Source of the DNA: Streptomyces bacillaris | Lineage (GTDB): Bacteria; Actinomycetota; Actinomycetes; Streptomycetales; Streptomycetaceae | Direction of reading: 5' to 3' | DNA: 64,000 bases | NCBI RefSeq assembly: GCF_003268675.1 | Contig: NZ_CP029378.1 | Coordinates: 5,890,001 to 5,954,000, forward strand | Part shown: positions 25,858 to 35,008 of the stretch, piece by piece | Position numbering within the stretch: position 1 is the stretch's first letter | How the letters are laid out: the number at the start of each line of letters is the position of its first letter | The notes under the pieces: generated by a model | The model's database searches: none | What the model saw: the letters and a program-made list of their open reading frames with translations, nothing else | What the model was told of the DNA's origin: nothing | Position numbers and translations under genes: made by a program

Positions 25858-26040
25858 ATGCCCCGCCTCGCTCTCTACGCCCTCGCCGTCTGCGTCCTCG
25901 CCGTGGTGGCGGCCGTGGTCGCCTTCGTCCAGGGCAGCCTGCTCGGGATCGTCTGGGTGCTGATCGCGGGGCTCTCGTCGAACATGGCCTGGTACTACGT
26001 CCGCAAGCAGCGCATGGAGTCCTCCGCCGACGCGGGCTGA
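25858..26040 (+). CDS. Small two-helix membrane protein
   Basis: This 60-residue protein has two hydrophobic segments (LALYALAVCVLAVVAAVVAFV and LLGIVWVLIAGLSSNMAWYYV) and a short charged tail RKQRMESSADAG. ATG 25858 is preceded by GACAGGAG at eight bases. Upstream lie short CCTCCCGGT tandem repeats. It follows npdG with a 158-base gap. Resembles small conserved streptomycete membrane proteins; function unknown. Confidence 0.7.
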   Translation: MPRLALYALAVCVLAVVAAVVAFVQGSLLGIVWVLIAGLSSNMAWYYVRKQRMESSADAG

Positions 26041-26190
26041 CCCTCCCAGCCGTACTCCTTACTCCCTTCCCTCCGCCGTTCGGGTCGAGGGACCACCCTC
26101 ACGGGCGCGTCCCGGAGACCCGGCGCCGCCCGGGGCCGACCATGTGACGGCCTCGCCACGGTCGTGGCGCGGACGACGAGGGAGGACCGC

Positions 26191-27306
26191 GTGGCAGACG
26201 CGAGGGACGACGGATACGGGGCCGGGAGCGGATCGACCGTACGGGCGACGGGCGACGGAGGCCGGGGCTTCCTGGGGGAGGTGCGCGACGCCGTCTCCAC
26301 CCGGTCCGCGCTCGTCATGCTCGGGGTGCTCCTGCTGCAACTGGGCTTCGCGCTCTCCTACATGGGCGCCTTCCACGCGCCCAAGCCGCACAAGGTCCCG
26401 ATCACGCTGGTCGCCCCGCCCGCCGTCCAGCAGGACCTGGTGGCCCGGCTCGACGCACTCCCCGGTGACCCCCTCCAGGTCACCCCGGTCGCGAACCGCG
26501 CCGAGGCACGGGCGCGGCTGCTGGACCGGCGCACCGACGCCGCCCTCGTCGTGGACCCGGCGAGCCGCACCGACACCCTGCTCGTCGCCTCGGCGGGCGG
26601 CCCGTCGGCGACCACGGCGGCCACGGAGATCCTTCAGGAGGTCGCCCGCGCCGAGCAGCGCACGATCGTCGTCCGCGACCTCCGCGCCCCCTCGGCCGGT
26701 GACTCACGGGGCCTGTCGTCCTTCTACCTCGTCCTCAGCTGGACCATCGGCGGCTACCTCGCCGCCTCGGCCCTGAACATGGCGGCCGGCTCCAAGAAGC
26801 CCACCCTGCGCCGCACCCTGGTCCGGCTCGCCGCGATGCTCCCGTACGGCTTCGTCTCGGGCATCGGCGGCGCGCTCATCGTGGGCCCGGTGCTGGACTG
26901 CCTGCCGGGCGCCTTCTGGGAGCTGGTCGGGATCGGGACCCTGGTGGTGTTCGCCTCCGGTGCGGTGGGGGTCGCCCTCCAGTCGGTGGCGGGCACGGTC
27001 GGCCTCGGCCTGACCATCCTGATCTTCACGGTGCTGGGTAACCCCAGCTCCGGCGGGGTCTACCCGTCCTCGCTGCTGCCCCCGTTCTGGGCCGCGATCG
27101 GCCAGGCCCTGCCGCCGGGGGCCGGGACGACCGTGGTGCGCAACACCGTCTACTTCGACGGCAACGCCACCGCCGGCGCCCTGTGGATCCTCGGCGCCTG
27201 GGCGTTCGGCGGGGTGGCCGTGGCGATCCTCGCCGCCGCCCTGCGCGGGAAGCGGCAGCGCGAGGCCCGTACGGCGGGGCCGGTCGCGGCCGCGCAGCAG
27301 CAGTAG
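26191..27306 (+). CDS. ABC-2/DUF3533-like integral membrane protein
   Basis: This is a 371-residue membrane protein. One N-terminal helix (LVMLGVLLLQLGFALSYMGAF) is followed by an extracytoplasmic domain of ~150 residues (PITLVAPPAVQQDLVARLDAL) and five or six C-terminal helices with FYLVLSWTIGGYLAAS. This layout is that of DUF3533/YhgE-type proteins related to ABC-2 permeases, often linked to export or lipid stress. No ATPase gene is adjacent. GTG 26191 is chosen because GGGAGGA lies six bases upstream; a GTG 27 bases earlier has no such site. Confidence 0.7.
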   Translation: MADARDDGYGAGSGSTVRATGDGGRGFLGEVRDAVSTRSALVMLGVLLLQLGFALSYMGAFHAPKPHKVPITLVAPPAVQQDLVARLDALPGDPLQVTPVANRAEARARLLDRRTDAALVVDPASRTDTLLVASAGGPSATTAATEILQEVARAEQRTIVVRDLRAPSAGDSRGLSSFYLVLSWTIGGYLAASALNMAAGSKKPTLRRTLVRLAAMLPYGFVSGIGGALIVGPVLDCLPGAFWELVGIGTLVVFASGAVGVALQSVAGTVGLGLTILIFTVLGNPSSGGVYPSSLLPPFWAAIGQALPPGAGTTVVRNTVYFDGNATAGALWILGAWAFGGVAVAILAAALRGKRQREARTAGPVAAAQQQ

Positions 27307-27337
27307 GCAGCAGCAGTAGAGGGAGCGGTTCCCGGGC

Positions 27338-28147
27338 TCACCCCACCGCGCAGCCCGGGTTCTGCTCGCCGAAGAACGCCCGCCAGAAGCGGTAGAGGTC
27401 GTAACCGCAGTACCGCTGTACGTCGTCGACGCCCAGCACGCCCAGGAGCGCGTCGATCCCGTTGAAGAAGGCGATGTTCACCCCGGGGATCCACAGGATC
27501 GCGAACACGGCGATGAGCCCGAACGGCGCGAACGGCTCCACCTGGCGCCGGATCCTGTACGACAGCCAGGGCTCGATCACCCCGTAGCCGTCGAGCCCCG
27601 GGATCGGCAGGGAATTCAGGATCGCCGCCGTCACCTGGAGCATCGCCAGGAACGCCAGCGCGTACTGGAAGGCGAGCGGCACCCCGTCGAGCGCGTCCAG
27701 CCAGAAGGGGGCCGTGCAGACGATCGCGAACGCCACGTTCGTCAGCGGGCCCGCCGCCGAGATCAGGCTGTGCTTCCAGCGGCCGTGGATGCGGGCCCGC
27801 TCGATGAAGACCGCCCCGCCGGGCAGCCCGATCCCGCCCATGACCACGAAGAGGACCGGCAGCACGATGCTGAGCAGCGCGTGCGTGTACTTCAGCGGGT
27901 TGAGCGTCAGATAGCCCTTCGCCCCCACCGAGAGGTCCCCGCTGTGCAGGGCGCTGCGGGCGTGGGCGTACTCGTGCAGGCAGAGCGAGACGATCCAGGC
28001 CCCGGTGACGAAGAGGAAGACGGCGAAACCGGTGGCCCCGGCGAACCCCGTCCACACGGCCCAGCCCGCCACTGCGGTGACGGCGGCGATCCCGAGGAAG
28101 ACCGGGCTGATCCTCCGGTCGCCGCGGGTGGCTGCGGTGGTGGTCAT
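27338..28147 (-). CDS. Site-2 protease-family (M50) membrane metalloprotease
   Basis: This 269-residue protein has about six helices. The zinc motif is in SLCLHEYAHA (HExxH) and the third ligand region in NSLPIPGLDGYGVI (NxxPxPxLDG). It lacks a PDZ domain, so it belongs to the compact M50 group rather than the sigma-cleaving RseP type. Possible substrates are membrane-bound anti-sigma factors or signal remnants. ATG 28147 with an AGGAG site is preferred over the GTG two codons earlier. Divergent from the large SARP-type regulator across 147 bases. Confidence 0.85.
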   Translation of the reverse strand: MTTTAATRGDRRISPVFLGIAAVTAVAGWAVWTGFAGATGFAVFLFVTGAWIVSLCLHEYAHARSALHSGDLSVGAKGYLTLNPLKYTHALLSIVLPVLFVVMGGIGLPGGAVFIERARIHGRWKHSLISAAGPLTNVAFAIVCTAPFWLDALDGVPLAFQYALAFLAMLQVTAAILNSLPIPGLDGYGVIEPWLSYRIRRQVEPFAPFGLIAVFAILWIPGVNIAFFNGIDALLGVLGVDDVQRYCGYDLYRFWRAFFGEQNPGCAVG

Positions 28148-28294
28148 CGGCACACGACTCCTGGGGCTGGGGGGAACGGCGGCGACATCGTACGTAGGCC
28201 GACCCGTACGCCGTCACGGCGGGAACGACGACGACCCGGCCGGGAGTTCCACCCGGTCAACACCGTGACCGTGCCCGTCGCGGACAATGGGCCC

Positions 28295-31200
28295 GTGCGC
28301 TACTGCATCCTCGGCACCACCCGGGCACTCCGCGACGACGGTACGGCCGTCCCCCTCGGCGGGGCGCGGCTGCGCGCGCTGCTCACCGTCCTCGCACTGC
28401 ACCCCGGCCGGACCGTCCCGGTGGGGGTCCTCGTGGACGAGGTGTGGGACGGCGACCCGCCGGCCGACGCGCCCGGCGCGCTCCAGGCCCTGGTCGGGCG
28501 GCTGAGGCGGGCCCTGGGCCGGAGCGCCGTCGAGTCGGTGGAGGGCGGCTACCGGCTGGCCGCCGGGGCGGACGCGGTGGACCTGCACCGGTTCGAGCGG
28601 CTGGCGGGGGAGGGGAGCCGGGCCCTGGAGCAGGGCGACGCGGGCAAGGCCCTCACCCTCCTGGACGAGGCGCTCGCCCTCTGGGCCGGTCCGCCCCTCG
28701 CCGACCTGCCCGACCGCGCGGCGCCCGCCACCCGGCAGGAGTCCCGCAGGCTCGGTGCCCGGCGGGCCCGCCTGGAGGCGATGCGGCTCCTCGGGCGGGC
28801 GGACGACGCTCTGTGGGAGCTGGCCGCCCTCTGCGCCGCCTACCCGCTCGACGAACCGCTCCAGGCCCTGCGCATCAGGGCCCTGCGGGACGCGGGACGC
28901 ACGGCCGAGGCGCTGGCGGCGTACGAGGAGGTCCGCACCGTACTCTCCGAACGCCTGGGCACCGACCCGGGCCCCGAACTGCGCGGTCTGTACGGAGAGC
29001 TCCTCCACCAGGAACCCGGTCCCGCCCCGGCCGCGTACGGAGGCCCCCGCCGCGAGGCGCCCGAACCTGGGCCTGGGGCCGCGTCCGACGCATCTGCCCC
29101 ATCCGCCGCGTCCGGAAGCGTTCGCGGCCAGGCGCTCGGGCCCGCCGCGACCGTCGACACGCCACCCACCCCCGCCTCCGACACGCCACCCGCCCCGGCC
29201 TCCGACACGCCCGTTGCCGCGACCACCCCCGCAAGCCCTCCGACTCCGATTCCTACCTCGGCCCCGCCCCCGCCCGCCCCCGGAAACCTCCGCGCCCGGC
29301 TCACCAGTTTCGTCGGGCGGGACCCGGACATGGCCGCCCTGCGCGAGGACCTCACCCGTACCCGGCTCGTCACCCTGCTGGGCCCCGGCGGGGCGGGCAA
29401 GACGCGGCTGTCCCAGGAGACGGCGGAGACCGTCGCGGGGGACTGGCCCGACGGGGTCTGGCTGGTGGAGCTGGCCCCCGTGGACGACCCGGACGCCGTG
29501 CCCGAGGCCGTACTCGGCGCGCTCGGCGCCCGCGAGACCGTGCTCCGCGGGGCGGGCGCCGAGGAGTTGCGGGCCCTGTCCGAACACAGCACCGGCGACC
29601 CTCTCGTACGGCTCACCGAGTACTGCTCCCGGCGCCGCATGCTCCTCCTGCTGGACAACTGCGAACACGTCGTCGAGGCGGCCGCCGCCCTCACCGACCA
29701 CCTCCTCGCCCACTGCCCGCAGCTCACCGTCCTCGCGACCAGCCGCGAACCCCTCGGCGTACCGGGCGAGTTCGTGCGTCCCGTCGAACCGCTGCCCGAC
29801 CCGATGGCGCTGCGCCTCCTCGCCGAGCGCGGGGCGGCCGCCCGGCCCGGCTTCCGGACCGACGCCGACGAGGCGACCGCTGCCGCCTGCGCCGAGATCT
29901 GCCGCCGGCTCGACGGGCTGCCGCTCGCCATCGAACTGGCCGCCGCCCGGCTGCGGATGCTCACCCCGCGCCAGATCGCGGACCGGCTGGACGACCGTTT
30001 CCGCCTCCTCACCAACGGCAGCCGGACCCTGCTGCCCCGCCAGCAGACCCTGCGCGCGGTCGTCGACTGGTCCTGGGAGCTGCTGGACGGGGCCGAACGG
30101 GCCGTCCTGCGCCGCCTCGCCGTCTTCGCGGGCGGCTGCTCCCTCGCCGCCGCCGAAGAGGTCTGCGCCCTGCCCGCCCCGGCCGACGGGGTCGCCGTCG
30201 ACTCCCTCGACGTGGCCGCCCTGCTCGGCTCCCTGGTGGACAAGTCCCTGGTCGTCGCCGCGCCCGGCGAGGACGCGGAGATGCGCTACCGGCTGCTGGA
30301 GACCGTCGGGGAGTACGCGGCCGAGCGGCTGGCGGAGGCGGGGGAGCGGGACGCCGTCGAGCGGCGCCACCTCGTCCACTACCGGGAGCTGGCCCGCACG
30401 AGCGGTCCGGCGATGCGCGGGACGGGGCAGCGCGCGGCCATCGCCGTCATCCGCCGCGAGTACGAGAACCTGCGCTCCGCGCTCCGCCACGCCGTCGCCT
30501 CCCGGGACGAGCACGAGGCGCTCTGCCTGGTGCTCTCGCTCTCCTGGTACTGGATGCTGCGCGACCTGCGCTCGGACGCCCGCCAGTGGGCCGAGGCCGC
30601 CTCCTCGCTCGGCCCCGACCCGTTCGCCCGGCCCGGGGTCCGGGCCCCCTCGCTGCCGGAGCCGGCCGTCGACCGGCCGCCGCCGATGGACGACGAGCAG
30701 CTGGCGGAGGCGCGGCGCGGGGCCGCGCTGATCCGGGTGGCCAGCGTGGACGACGCGATCTCCGCGTGGTCGGACACCGCGGGCCAGGAGCGGCTGCGGA
30801 TCATCGCCGACGCCTACCGGCCGGGGCAGCCGCAGACCTGCCGTGTGCCCGGGACGTTCTGGATGTACGCGATCATGTTCACCGGGGACATGGACCGGAC
30901 GCGCGAGGCGCTCGACGAGACGGTCCGGGCCTCCCGCGCCTACGGCTACGAGTGGGAGCTGGCCGCCGCGCTCCAGATGCGCGCCAACTTCCTGGCCGGT
31001 CACTCCGGCCACGCGGCCCTGGCGCGCGCCGACGCCGAGGAAAGCCTGGAGATCTTCACCCGGCTCGACGACGACTGGGGCACGGCCGAGGCGCTGGCGT
31101 CCCGGGGCGAGGCCAACGAGCGGACCGGTCACTTCCCCGAGGCCCTGGACGACTACGCCGCCGCCGTGGAGTACGCGCGGAAGATCGGCGCCAGCTCCCA

Positions 31201-31867
31201 GGTGGCCCTGTTGCGCGCCCGGTACGCCGGGCCGCTCGCCGAGCTGGGCCGGCTGCCGGAGGCCGAGGCCGTGCTGCGGGAGGTGTGCGAAGGGGACAGT
31301 CCCACCAACCCCGAGTCCGCGGCGATCGCCCGGATGCATCTGGCCTTCGTCCTCGGCGCGCAGGGCCGGGCGGCGGAGGCCCGCGAACAGGTCGACATGA
31401 TCAGCGCGAACCTCACCTTCGGCGATGTCGCCGTCTTCGACGGGTTCGTCTACGGGATGCTGGCCTGGCTGGACAACCTGGAGGGCGGGTACGCCTCCGC
31501 CCTGGGCAACGCGCTGACGGCGCTGAGGTGTTCGCGGGAACGGCTGTCGATGATGATCGCCCCGCAGATGCCCTCGGCCCATCTGACGGCGATCGCCCGC
31601 GCCCTGGGCGGGCTCGCCGCCACGGGCGGGGCCGGGTCCGGGGCGTACGCGGACGCCGCCCGGCTGCTGGGCTTCCAGGCGTCGCTGCTGCCGTCCGGCT
31701 ACGTGCCGACCATGATCGAGCGCCGCTCCCTGGCCGAGGCCGAGGAGGCCGCCCGGGCCGGCCTCGGCCGGGCGGCGTACACGCGGGCGTACGAGGAGGG
31801 CGGCGGCCTCACGTTCGACGAGGCCACCGCCCTGGCGGAGGTGCACCGGCAGACGCCCCCGGTGTGA
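28295..31867 (+). CDS. AfsR/SARP-family regulator with NB-ARC ATPase and TPR domains
   Basis: This is a 1190-residue transcriptional activator. The OmpR-type winged helix spans about residues 1-90 (PLGGARLRALLTVLALHPG; VDEVWDGDPP) and the bacterial transcriptional activation domain about 95-245. A Pro/Thr/Ala-rich linker runs to about 335. The NB-ARC domain has P-loop GPGGAGKT near 365 and LLLLDNCEHVVEA as Walker B. Winged-helix and TPR repeats fill the rest (DDDWGTAEALASRGEANERTG). Such proteins integrate nucleotide or protein signals to switch on secondary metabolism. GTG 28295 matches the usual MRYxILG-type start. No biosynthetic cluster is adjacent. Confidence 0.88.
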   Translation: MRYCILGTTRALRDDGTAVPLGGARLRALLTVLALHPGRTVPVGVLVDEVWDGDPPADAPGALQALVGRLRRALGRSAVESVEGGYRLAAGADAVDLHRFERLAGEGSRALEQGDAGKALTLLDEALALWAGPPLADLPDRAAPATRQESRRLGARRARLEAMRLLGRADDALWELAALCAAYPLDEPLQALRIRALRDAGRTAEALAAYEEVRTVLSERLGTDPGPELRGLYGELLHQEPGPAPAAYGGPRREAPEPGPGAASDASAPSAASGSVRGQALGPAATVDTPPTPASDTPPAPASDTPVAATTPASPPTPIPTSAPPPPAPGNLRARLTSFVGRDPDMAALREDLTRTRLVTLLGPGGAGKTRLSQETAETVAGDWPDGVWLVELAPVDDPDAVPEAVLGALGARETVLRGAGAEELRALSEHSTGDPLVRLTEYCSRRRMLLLLDNCEHVVEAAAALTDHLLAHCPQLTVLATSREPLGVPGEFVRPVEPLPDPMALRLLAERGAAARPGFRTDADEATAAACAEICRRLDGLPLAIELAAARLRMLTPRQIADRLDDRFRLLTNGSRTLLPRQQTLRAVVDWSWELLDGAERAVLRRLAVFAGGCSLAAAEEVCALPAPADGVAVDSLDVAALLGSLVDKSLVVAAPGEDAEMRYRLLETVGEYAAERLAEAGERDAVERRHLVHYRELARTSGPAMRGTGQRAAIAVIRREYENLRSALRHAVASRDEHEALCLVLSLSWYWMLRDLRSDARQWAEAASSLGPDPFARPGVRAPSLPEPAVDRPPPMDDEQLAEARRGAALIRVASVDDAISAWSDTAGQERLRIIADAYRPGQPQTCRVPGTFWMYAIMFTGDMDRTREALDETVRASRAYGYEWELAAALQMRANFLAGHSGHAALARADAEESLEIFTRLDDDWGTAEALASRGEANERTGHFPEALDDYAAAVEYARKIGASSQVALLRARYAGPLAELGRLPEAEAVLREVCEGDSPTNPESAAIARMHLAFVLGAQGRAAEAREQVDMISANLTFGDVAVFDGFVYGMLAWLDNLEGGYASALGNALTALRCSRERLSMMIAPQMPSAHLTAIARALGGLAATGGAGSGAYADAARLLGFQASLLPSGYVPTMIERRSLAEAEEAARAGLGRAAYTRAYEEGGGLTFDEATALAEVHRQTPPV

Positions 31868-31879
31868 CCCTCCCCGCGC

Positions 31880-32743
31880 TCAGGTCTTCTTGCGGAACTT
31901 GGAGACGGCCAGCGGAGCCGTCACCAGGGTGATGCCCGCGGCCCAGGCGAGCGTCCCCCAGACCGAGCTCGCGACCGGGCCGCCCATCATCAGCCCGCGC
32001 ACCGCGTCCGCGAGGTTCGACAGCGGGTTGTAGTCGGTGAACGCCTGGAGCCAGCCCGGCATGGTCTGCGTCGGCGCGAAGATCGAGGAACCGAACTGGA
32101 GAGGCATCAGCACCAGCATTCCCATCCCCTGGACCGCCTGGGCCGTCTTCATGGACAGCCCGAGCAGGATGAAGATCCACATGATGGCGGCACCGAACAC
32201 CGCCGACAGCGCGACCGCCGCGAGGAGGCCGAGCACGGACGTCTCCAGCGTCATACCGAGGGCGAAGCCCATGGCGAGCAGGATGAGGATGGCGACCATC
32301 ATCCGGCCCAGCTCGACCACGATCTTGGCGATGAGCACCGAGGACCGGGCGATCGGCATCGTCCGGAACCGGTCCATGACGCCCTTGCGGAAGTCGTCGT
32401 TGACGCCGGTGCCGACGGCCATGGCGATGTTCATGCCCATCATCGCCATCAGCCCCGGGATCAGGTAGTTGACGTAGTCGTGCCGGTCGCCGCCGAGGCT
32501 GGAGCCGACCGATCCGCCGAAGACGTACACGAACAGCAGCGTGAAGATGACCGGCATCAGAAGGACGTCGAACATCGACTCCGGGTCCTTCTTGATCTGG
32601 AGCAGGTTGCGCCGGGCCAGGGCCCCGATGTGCCGGAGGTTGGCCCGCAGCCCGATCCGGCCCTCCCCGGGCGCGGCCGCCTTCGAGGGTGCGGGGCCTG
32701 CTGCCCCGGCGGGTGCGGGGGTCAGGGTCGTGGTGGTGCTCAT
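31880..32743 (-). CDS. ABC-2 type exporter permease (DrrB-like)
   Basis: This 287-residue permease has six helices. An Ala/Pro-rich N-terminus of ~30 residues precedes ALARRNLLQIKKDPESMFDVLLMP, the ABC-2 entry motif. Further landmarks are GTGVNDDFRKGVMDRFRTMPI and a C-terminal half ending SKFRKKT. It pairs with the ATPase gene directly upstream: the ATG overlaps that gene's stop as ATGA. Together they resemble the daunorubicin-resistance exporter DrrAB; the substrate is unknown. Its stop is 12 bases from the convergent AfsR-like gene, which may or may not be functionally connected. Confidence 0.9.
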   Translation of the reverse strand: MSTTTTLTPAPAGAAGPAPSKAAAPGEGRIGLRANLRHIGALARRNLLQIKKDPESMFDVLLMPVIFTLLFVYVFGGSVGSSLGGDRHDYVNYLIPGLMAMMGMNIAMAVGTGVNDDFRKGVMDRFRTMPIARSSVLIAKIVVELGRMMVAILILLAMGFALGMTLETSVLGLLAAVALSAVFGAAIMWIFILLGLSMKTAQAVQGMGMLVLMPLQFGSSIFAPTQTMPGWLQAFTDYNPLSNLADAVRGLMMGGPVASSVWGTLAWAAGITLVTAPLAVSKFRKKT

Positions 32744-33762
32744 GCGGCGACCTCCTGGGGAGCGGCGTCGGAGAAGGTGGAGGCCTTGTCGCCGGTGATC
32801 GCGAGGAACACCTCGTCCAGGCTGGGCAGGGCGGTGGCGACATGGGCCAGGGAGAATCCCCGTACGCCCAGCAGGCCGATGACGGCGGTCAGTTGCTCGT
32901 CGCTGAGGATGGGGACGTAGAGCAGCCCCTCGTCCGGTACGGCCTGCGCCCCGGCGACGCCGTCGAGACCGGCCTCCCGGATCGCCTGGGCCATCGCGGG
33001 CAGCTCCGCCGGGTCCGAGGGCCGGATGTGCAGGGTCCGGCCGCCGACCTTGGCCTTCAGCTCGTCGACCCCGCCCCGGGCGATGATCTTCCCCTTGTCG
33101 ATGACCGTCAGTTCCTTGGCGAGCTGCTCGGCCTCCTCCATGTACTGGGTGGTCAGCAGGACGGTCGCGCCCTCGGCGACCATCCGCTGCACCTCGTCCC
33201 AGACCTCGTTACGGGTCCGGGGGTCGAGCCCGGTCGTCGGCTCGTCCAGGTAGAGCACGGACGGGCTGCCGATCATCGAGGCGGCCAGGTCGAGCCGGCG
33301 GCGCATGCCACCGCTGTACTCCATGCAGGCGCGCTTGGCGGCGTCGGTGAGGGAGAACCGTTCCAGCAGCTCGTCCGCCCGGGCCCGCGCCTGCTTGCGG
33401 GGGAGATCGAGCAGCCGCCCGATCATGTAGAGGTTCTCCCAGCCGGAGAGCTTCTCGTCGACCGAGGCGTACTGCCCGGTCAGGCCGATCCTGCGGCGCA
33501 GCTCGCGCGGCTGCCTCACCACGTCGAAGCCCGCGACGACGGCGCGTCCGGCGTCGGGGGTGATCAGCGTGGAGAGGCAGCGTACGAGGGTGGTCTTGCC
33601 CGCTCCGTTGGGGCCGAGCACCCCGAGGACGGTGCCTTCGCGGACGTCGAGGTCCACGCCGTCCAGTGCCTTGGTCTCGCCGTAGTGCTTGACCAGCCCC
33701 CGTACCTCGACGGCGTTCGTGCCGTTCCTGGGGTTCGTGTCGATGCGTTCCATGTCCACCAT
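32740..33762 (-). CDS. ABC exporter ATP-binding protein (DrrA-like)
   Basis: This 340-residue ATPase has Walker A LGPNGAGKTTL, signature YSGGMRRRLDLAASM, Walker B VLYLDEPTTGLD, and a C-terminal ~90-residue extension (LHIRPSDPAELPAMAQAI) typical of the DrrA group (DUF4162-like). The segment GLTGQYASVDEKLSG is highly characteristic of daunorubicin/macrolide exporters. Partner permease follows with a four-base overlap. The start is given as ATG 33760-33762; an ATG three codons later has an equally good G-rich site. Upstream sequence contains repeated CGACAG units and no obvious regulator. Confidence 0.92.
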   Translation of the reverse strand: MVDMERIDTNPRNGTNAVEVRGLVKHYGETKALDGVDLDVREGTVLGVLGPNGAGKTTLVRCLSTLITPDAGRAVVAGFDVVRQPRELRRRIGLTGQYASVDEKLSGWENLYMIGRLLDLPRKQARARADELLERFSLTDAAKRACMEYSGGMRRRLDLAASMIGSPSVLYLDEPTTGLDPRTRNEVWDEVQRMVAEGATVLLTTQYMEEAEQLAKELTVIDKGKIIARGGVDELKAKVGGRTLHIRPSDPAELPAMAQAIREAGLDGVAGAQAVPDEGLLYVPILSDEQLTAVIGLLGVRGFSLAHVATALPSLDEVFLAITGDKASTFSDAAPQEVAA

Positions 33763-33831
33763 GGGACCAGCGCCGACCGACAGCCCACCGACAGGCGACC
33801 GATACGTGCTCCGACAGGTGCTCCTGGCGCG

Positions 33832-33868
33832 CGACAGCCCGCCGATGGGGGATGTCGGCGGGCTGTCG
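33832..33868 (-). terminator. Hairpin terminator after panB
   Basis: CGACAGCCCGCCGA (33832-33845) pairs perfectly with TCGGCGGGCTGTCG (33855-33868) around a nine-base loop. It begins about 45 bases beyond the panB stop and separates panB from the exporter operon transcribed in the same direction. Confidence 0.7.
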
Positions 33869-33914
33869 GTGGTGCGGGAAATGGTCGACGGGGATCCGGG
33901 TGGATCCGGGTGGG

Positions 33915-34826
33915 TCAGTGGAAGGTGTGCTCCGGCGCGGGGAACGTACCGCCCACGACCTCCTCGGCGAACTCCTTCGCCGCGTCACCGAGGACCTGGC
34001 GCATGTTCGCGTACTGCTTGGTGAAGCGCGGCACCTTGCCGCCGGTCAGCCCGACCATGTCCGTGTAGACGAGCACCTGCGCGTCGGTCCCGGCACCGGC
34101 GCCGATGCCGACGGTCGGGATGTGCAGGGCCCGGGTGACCTCGGTGGCCAGCTCCTCGGGGACCAGCTCCAGCACGACGGCGAACGCGCCCGCGTCCTGG
34201 ACCGCCTTGGCGTCGCGCATGAGCTGGTGGGCCGCCTCGTCGCCGCGGCCCTGCACCCGGTAGCCCATGGCGTTGACCGACTGCGGGGTCAGGCCGATGT
34301 GGCCCATGACCGGGATGCCCGCCTCGACCAGCAGCCGGATCTGCTCGTGGGAGCGCTCGCCGCCCTCCAGCTTGACCGCGCCGACGCCCGCGTCCTTGAT
34401 CAGCCGGGTGGCGTTGCGCAGCGCCTGGACGGGACCTTCCTGGTACGAGCCGAAGGGCAGGTCCGCCACGATGAGGGCGCGCTTGGTGCCCCGTACGACG
34501 GCGGCGGAGAGCACGGCCATCTCGTCCATGGTGACGGGCACGGTGGTCTCGTAGCCGAGGTGACAGTTGCCCATGGAGTCCCCGACGAGCATCACCGGGA
34601 TACCGGCCTCGTCGAAGACGGAGGCGGTCATCGCGTCGTAGGCGGTGAGCATGGGCCACTTCTCGCCGCGCTCGGTGGCGGCGGCGATGTCGTGGACGGT
34701 GACGCGGCGGGAGGACTTCCCTCCGTACAGGGCCTTGCTGTTGCCGACCTTGCTGCCGTCGGGGGAGGCACCTGCGGGGGAGGACGAATTCTGTGCAGAC
34801 GGATTCTGTGCAGCCGAAAGCGACAT
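33915..34826 (-). CDS. panB: 3-methyl-2-oxobutanoate hydroxymethyltransferase (ketopantoate hydroxymethyltransferase)
   Basis: This 303-residue enzyme catalyses the first committed step of pantothenate synthesis, adding a hydroxymethyl group from methylene-tetrahydrofolate to 2-oxoisovalerate. After a Ser/Ala-rich extension of ~35 residues the barrel starts with VTVHDIAAATERG and MLTAYDAMTASVFDEAGI. Mg-binding and active-site landmarks are VGDSMGNCHLGY, ADLPFGSYQ, VKLEGGER, GHIGLTPQSV and VGIGAGAGTDAQVLV. Monocistronic judging by the terminator downstream and the promoter gap upstream. Confidence 0.95.
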   Translation of the reverse strand: MSLSAAQNPSAQNSSSPAGASPDGSKVGNSKALYGGKSSRRVTVHDIAAATERGEKWPMLTAYDAMTASVFDEAGIPVMLVGDSMGNCHLGYETTVPVTMDEMAVLSAAVVRGTKRALIVADLPFGSYQEGPVQALRNATRLIKDAGVGAVKLEGGERSHEQIRLLVEAGIPVMGHIGLTPQSVNAMGYRVQGRGDEAAHQLMRDAKAVQDAGAFAVVLELVPEELATEVTRALHIPTVGIGAGAGTDAQVLVYTDMVGLTGGKVPRFTKQYANMRQVLGDAAKEFAEEVVGGTFPAPEHTFH

Positions 34827-34966
34827 GGCTGGTGAACTCCTTCGTCATCTCGAGGCGCCCTGACGGCGTCCCCGGATCTCCTCCATGGTGGCATCCCGCC
34901 GGGGCAAACGGGAAGTGGGCCCGCGCGACCCCGCCAGGCCGGCCGCCGTTGGGGAAAGTTTTAACA

Positions 34967-34985
34967 ATACGAGACGGTCTCGTAT
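34967..34985. promoter_or_regulatory. Perfect palindrome ATACGAGAC-G-GTCTCGTAT, TetR-type operator
   Basis: A 9+1+9 inverted repeat sits 24 bases before the start of the 14-helix exporter in a locally A+T-rich promoter (TTTTAACA just before it). The TACGAGAC half-site fits TetR-family operators that repress drug exporters. The likely ligand is the TetR protein encoded just downstream of the exporter (36910-37620). Confidence 0.8.
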
Positions 34986-35008
34986 CGAAATGGGGTTAGG
35001 CTCGCACC

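Noticed and set aside
28214..31846. A 1210-codon reverse frame opposite the AfsR-like gene
   Set aside because: Mirror frame of a high-G+C gene; low-complexity composition and no start signal.
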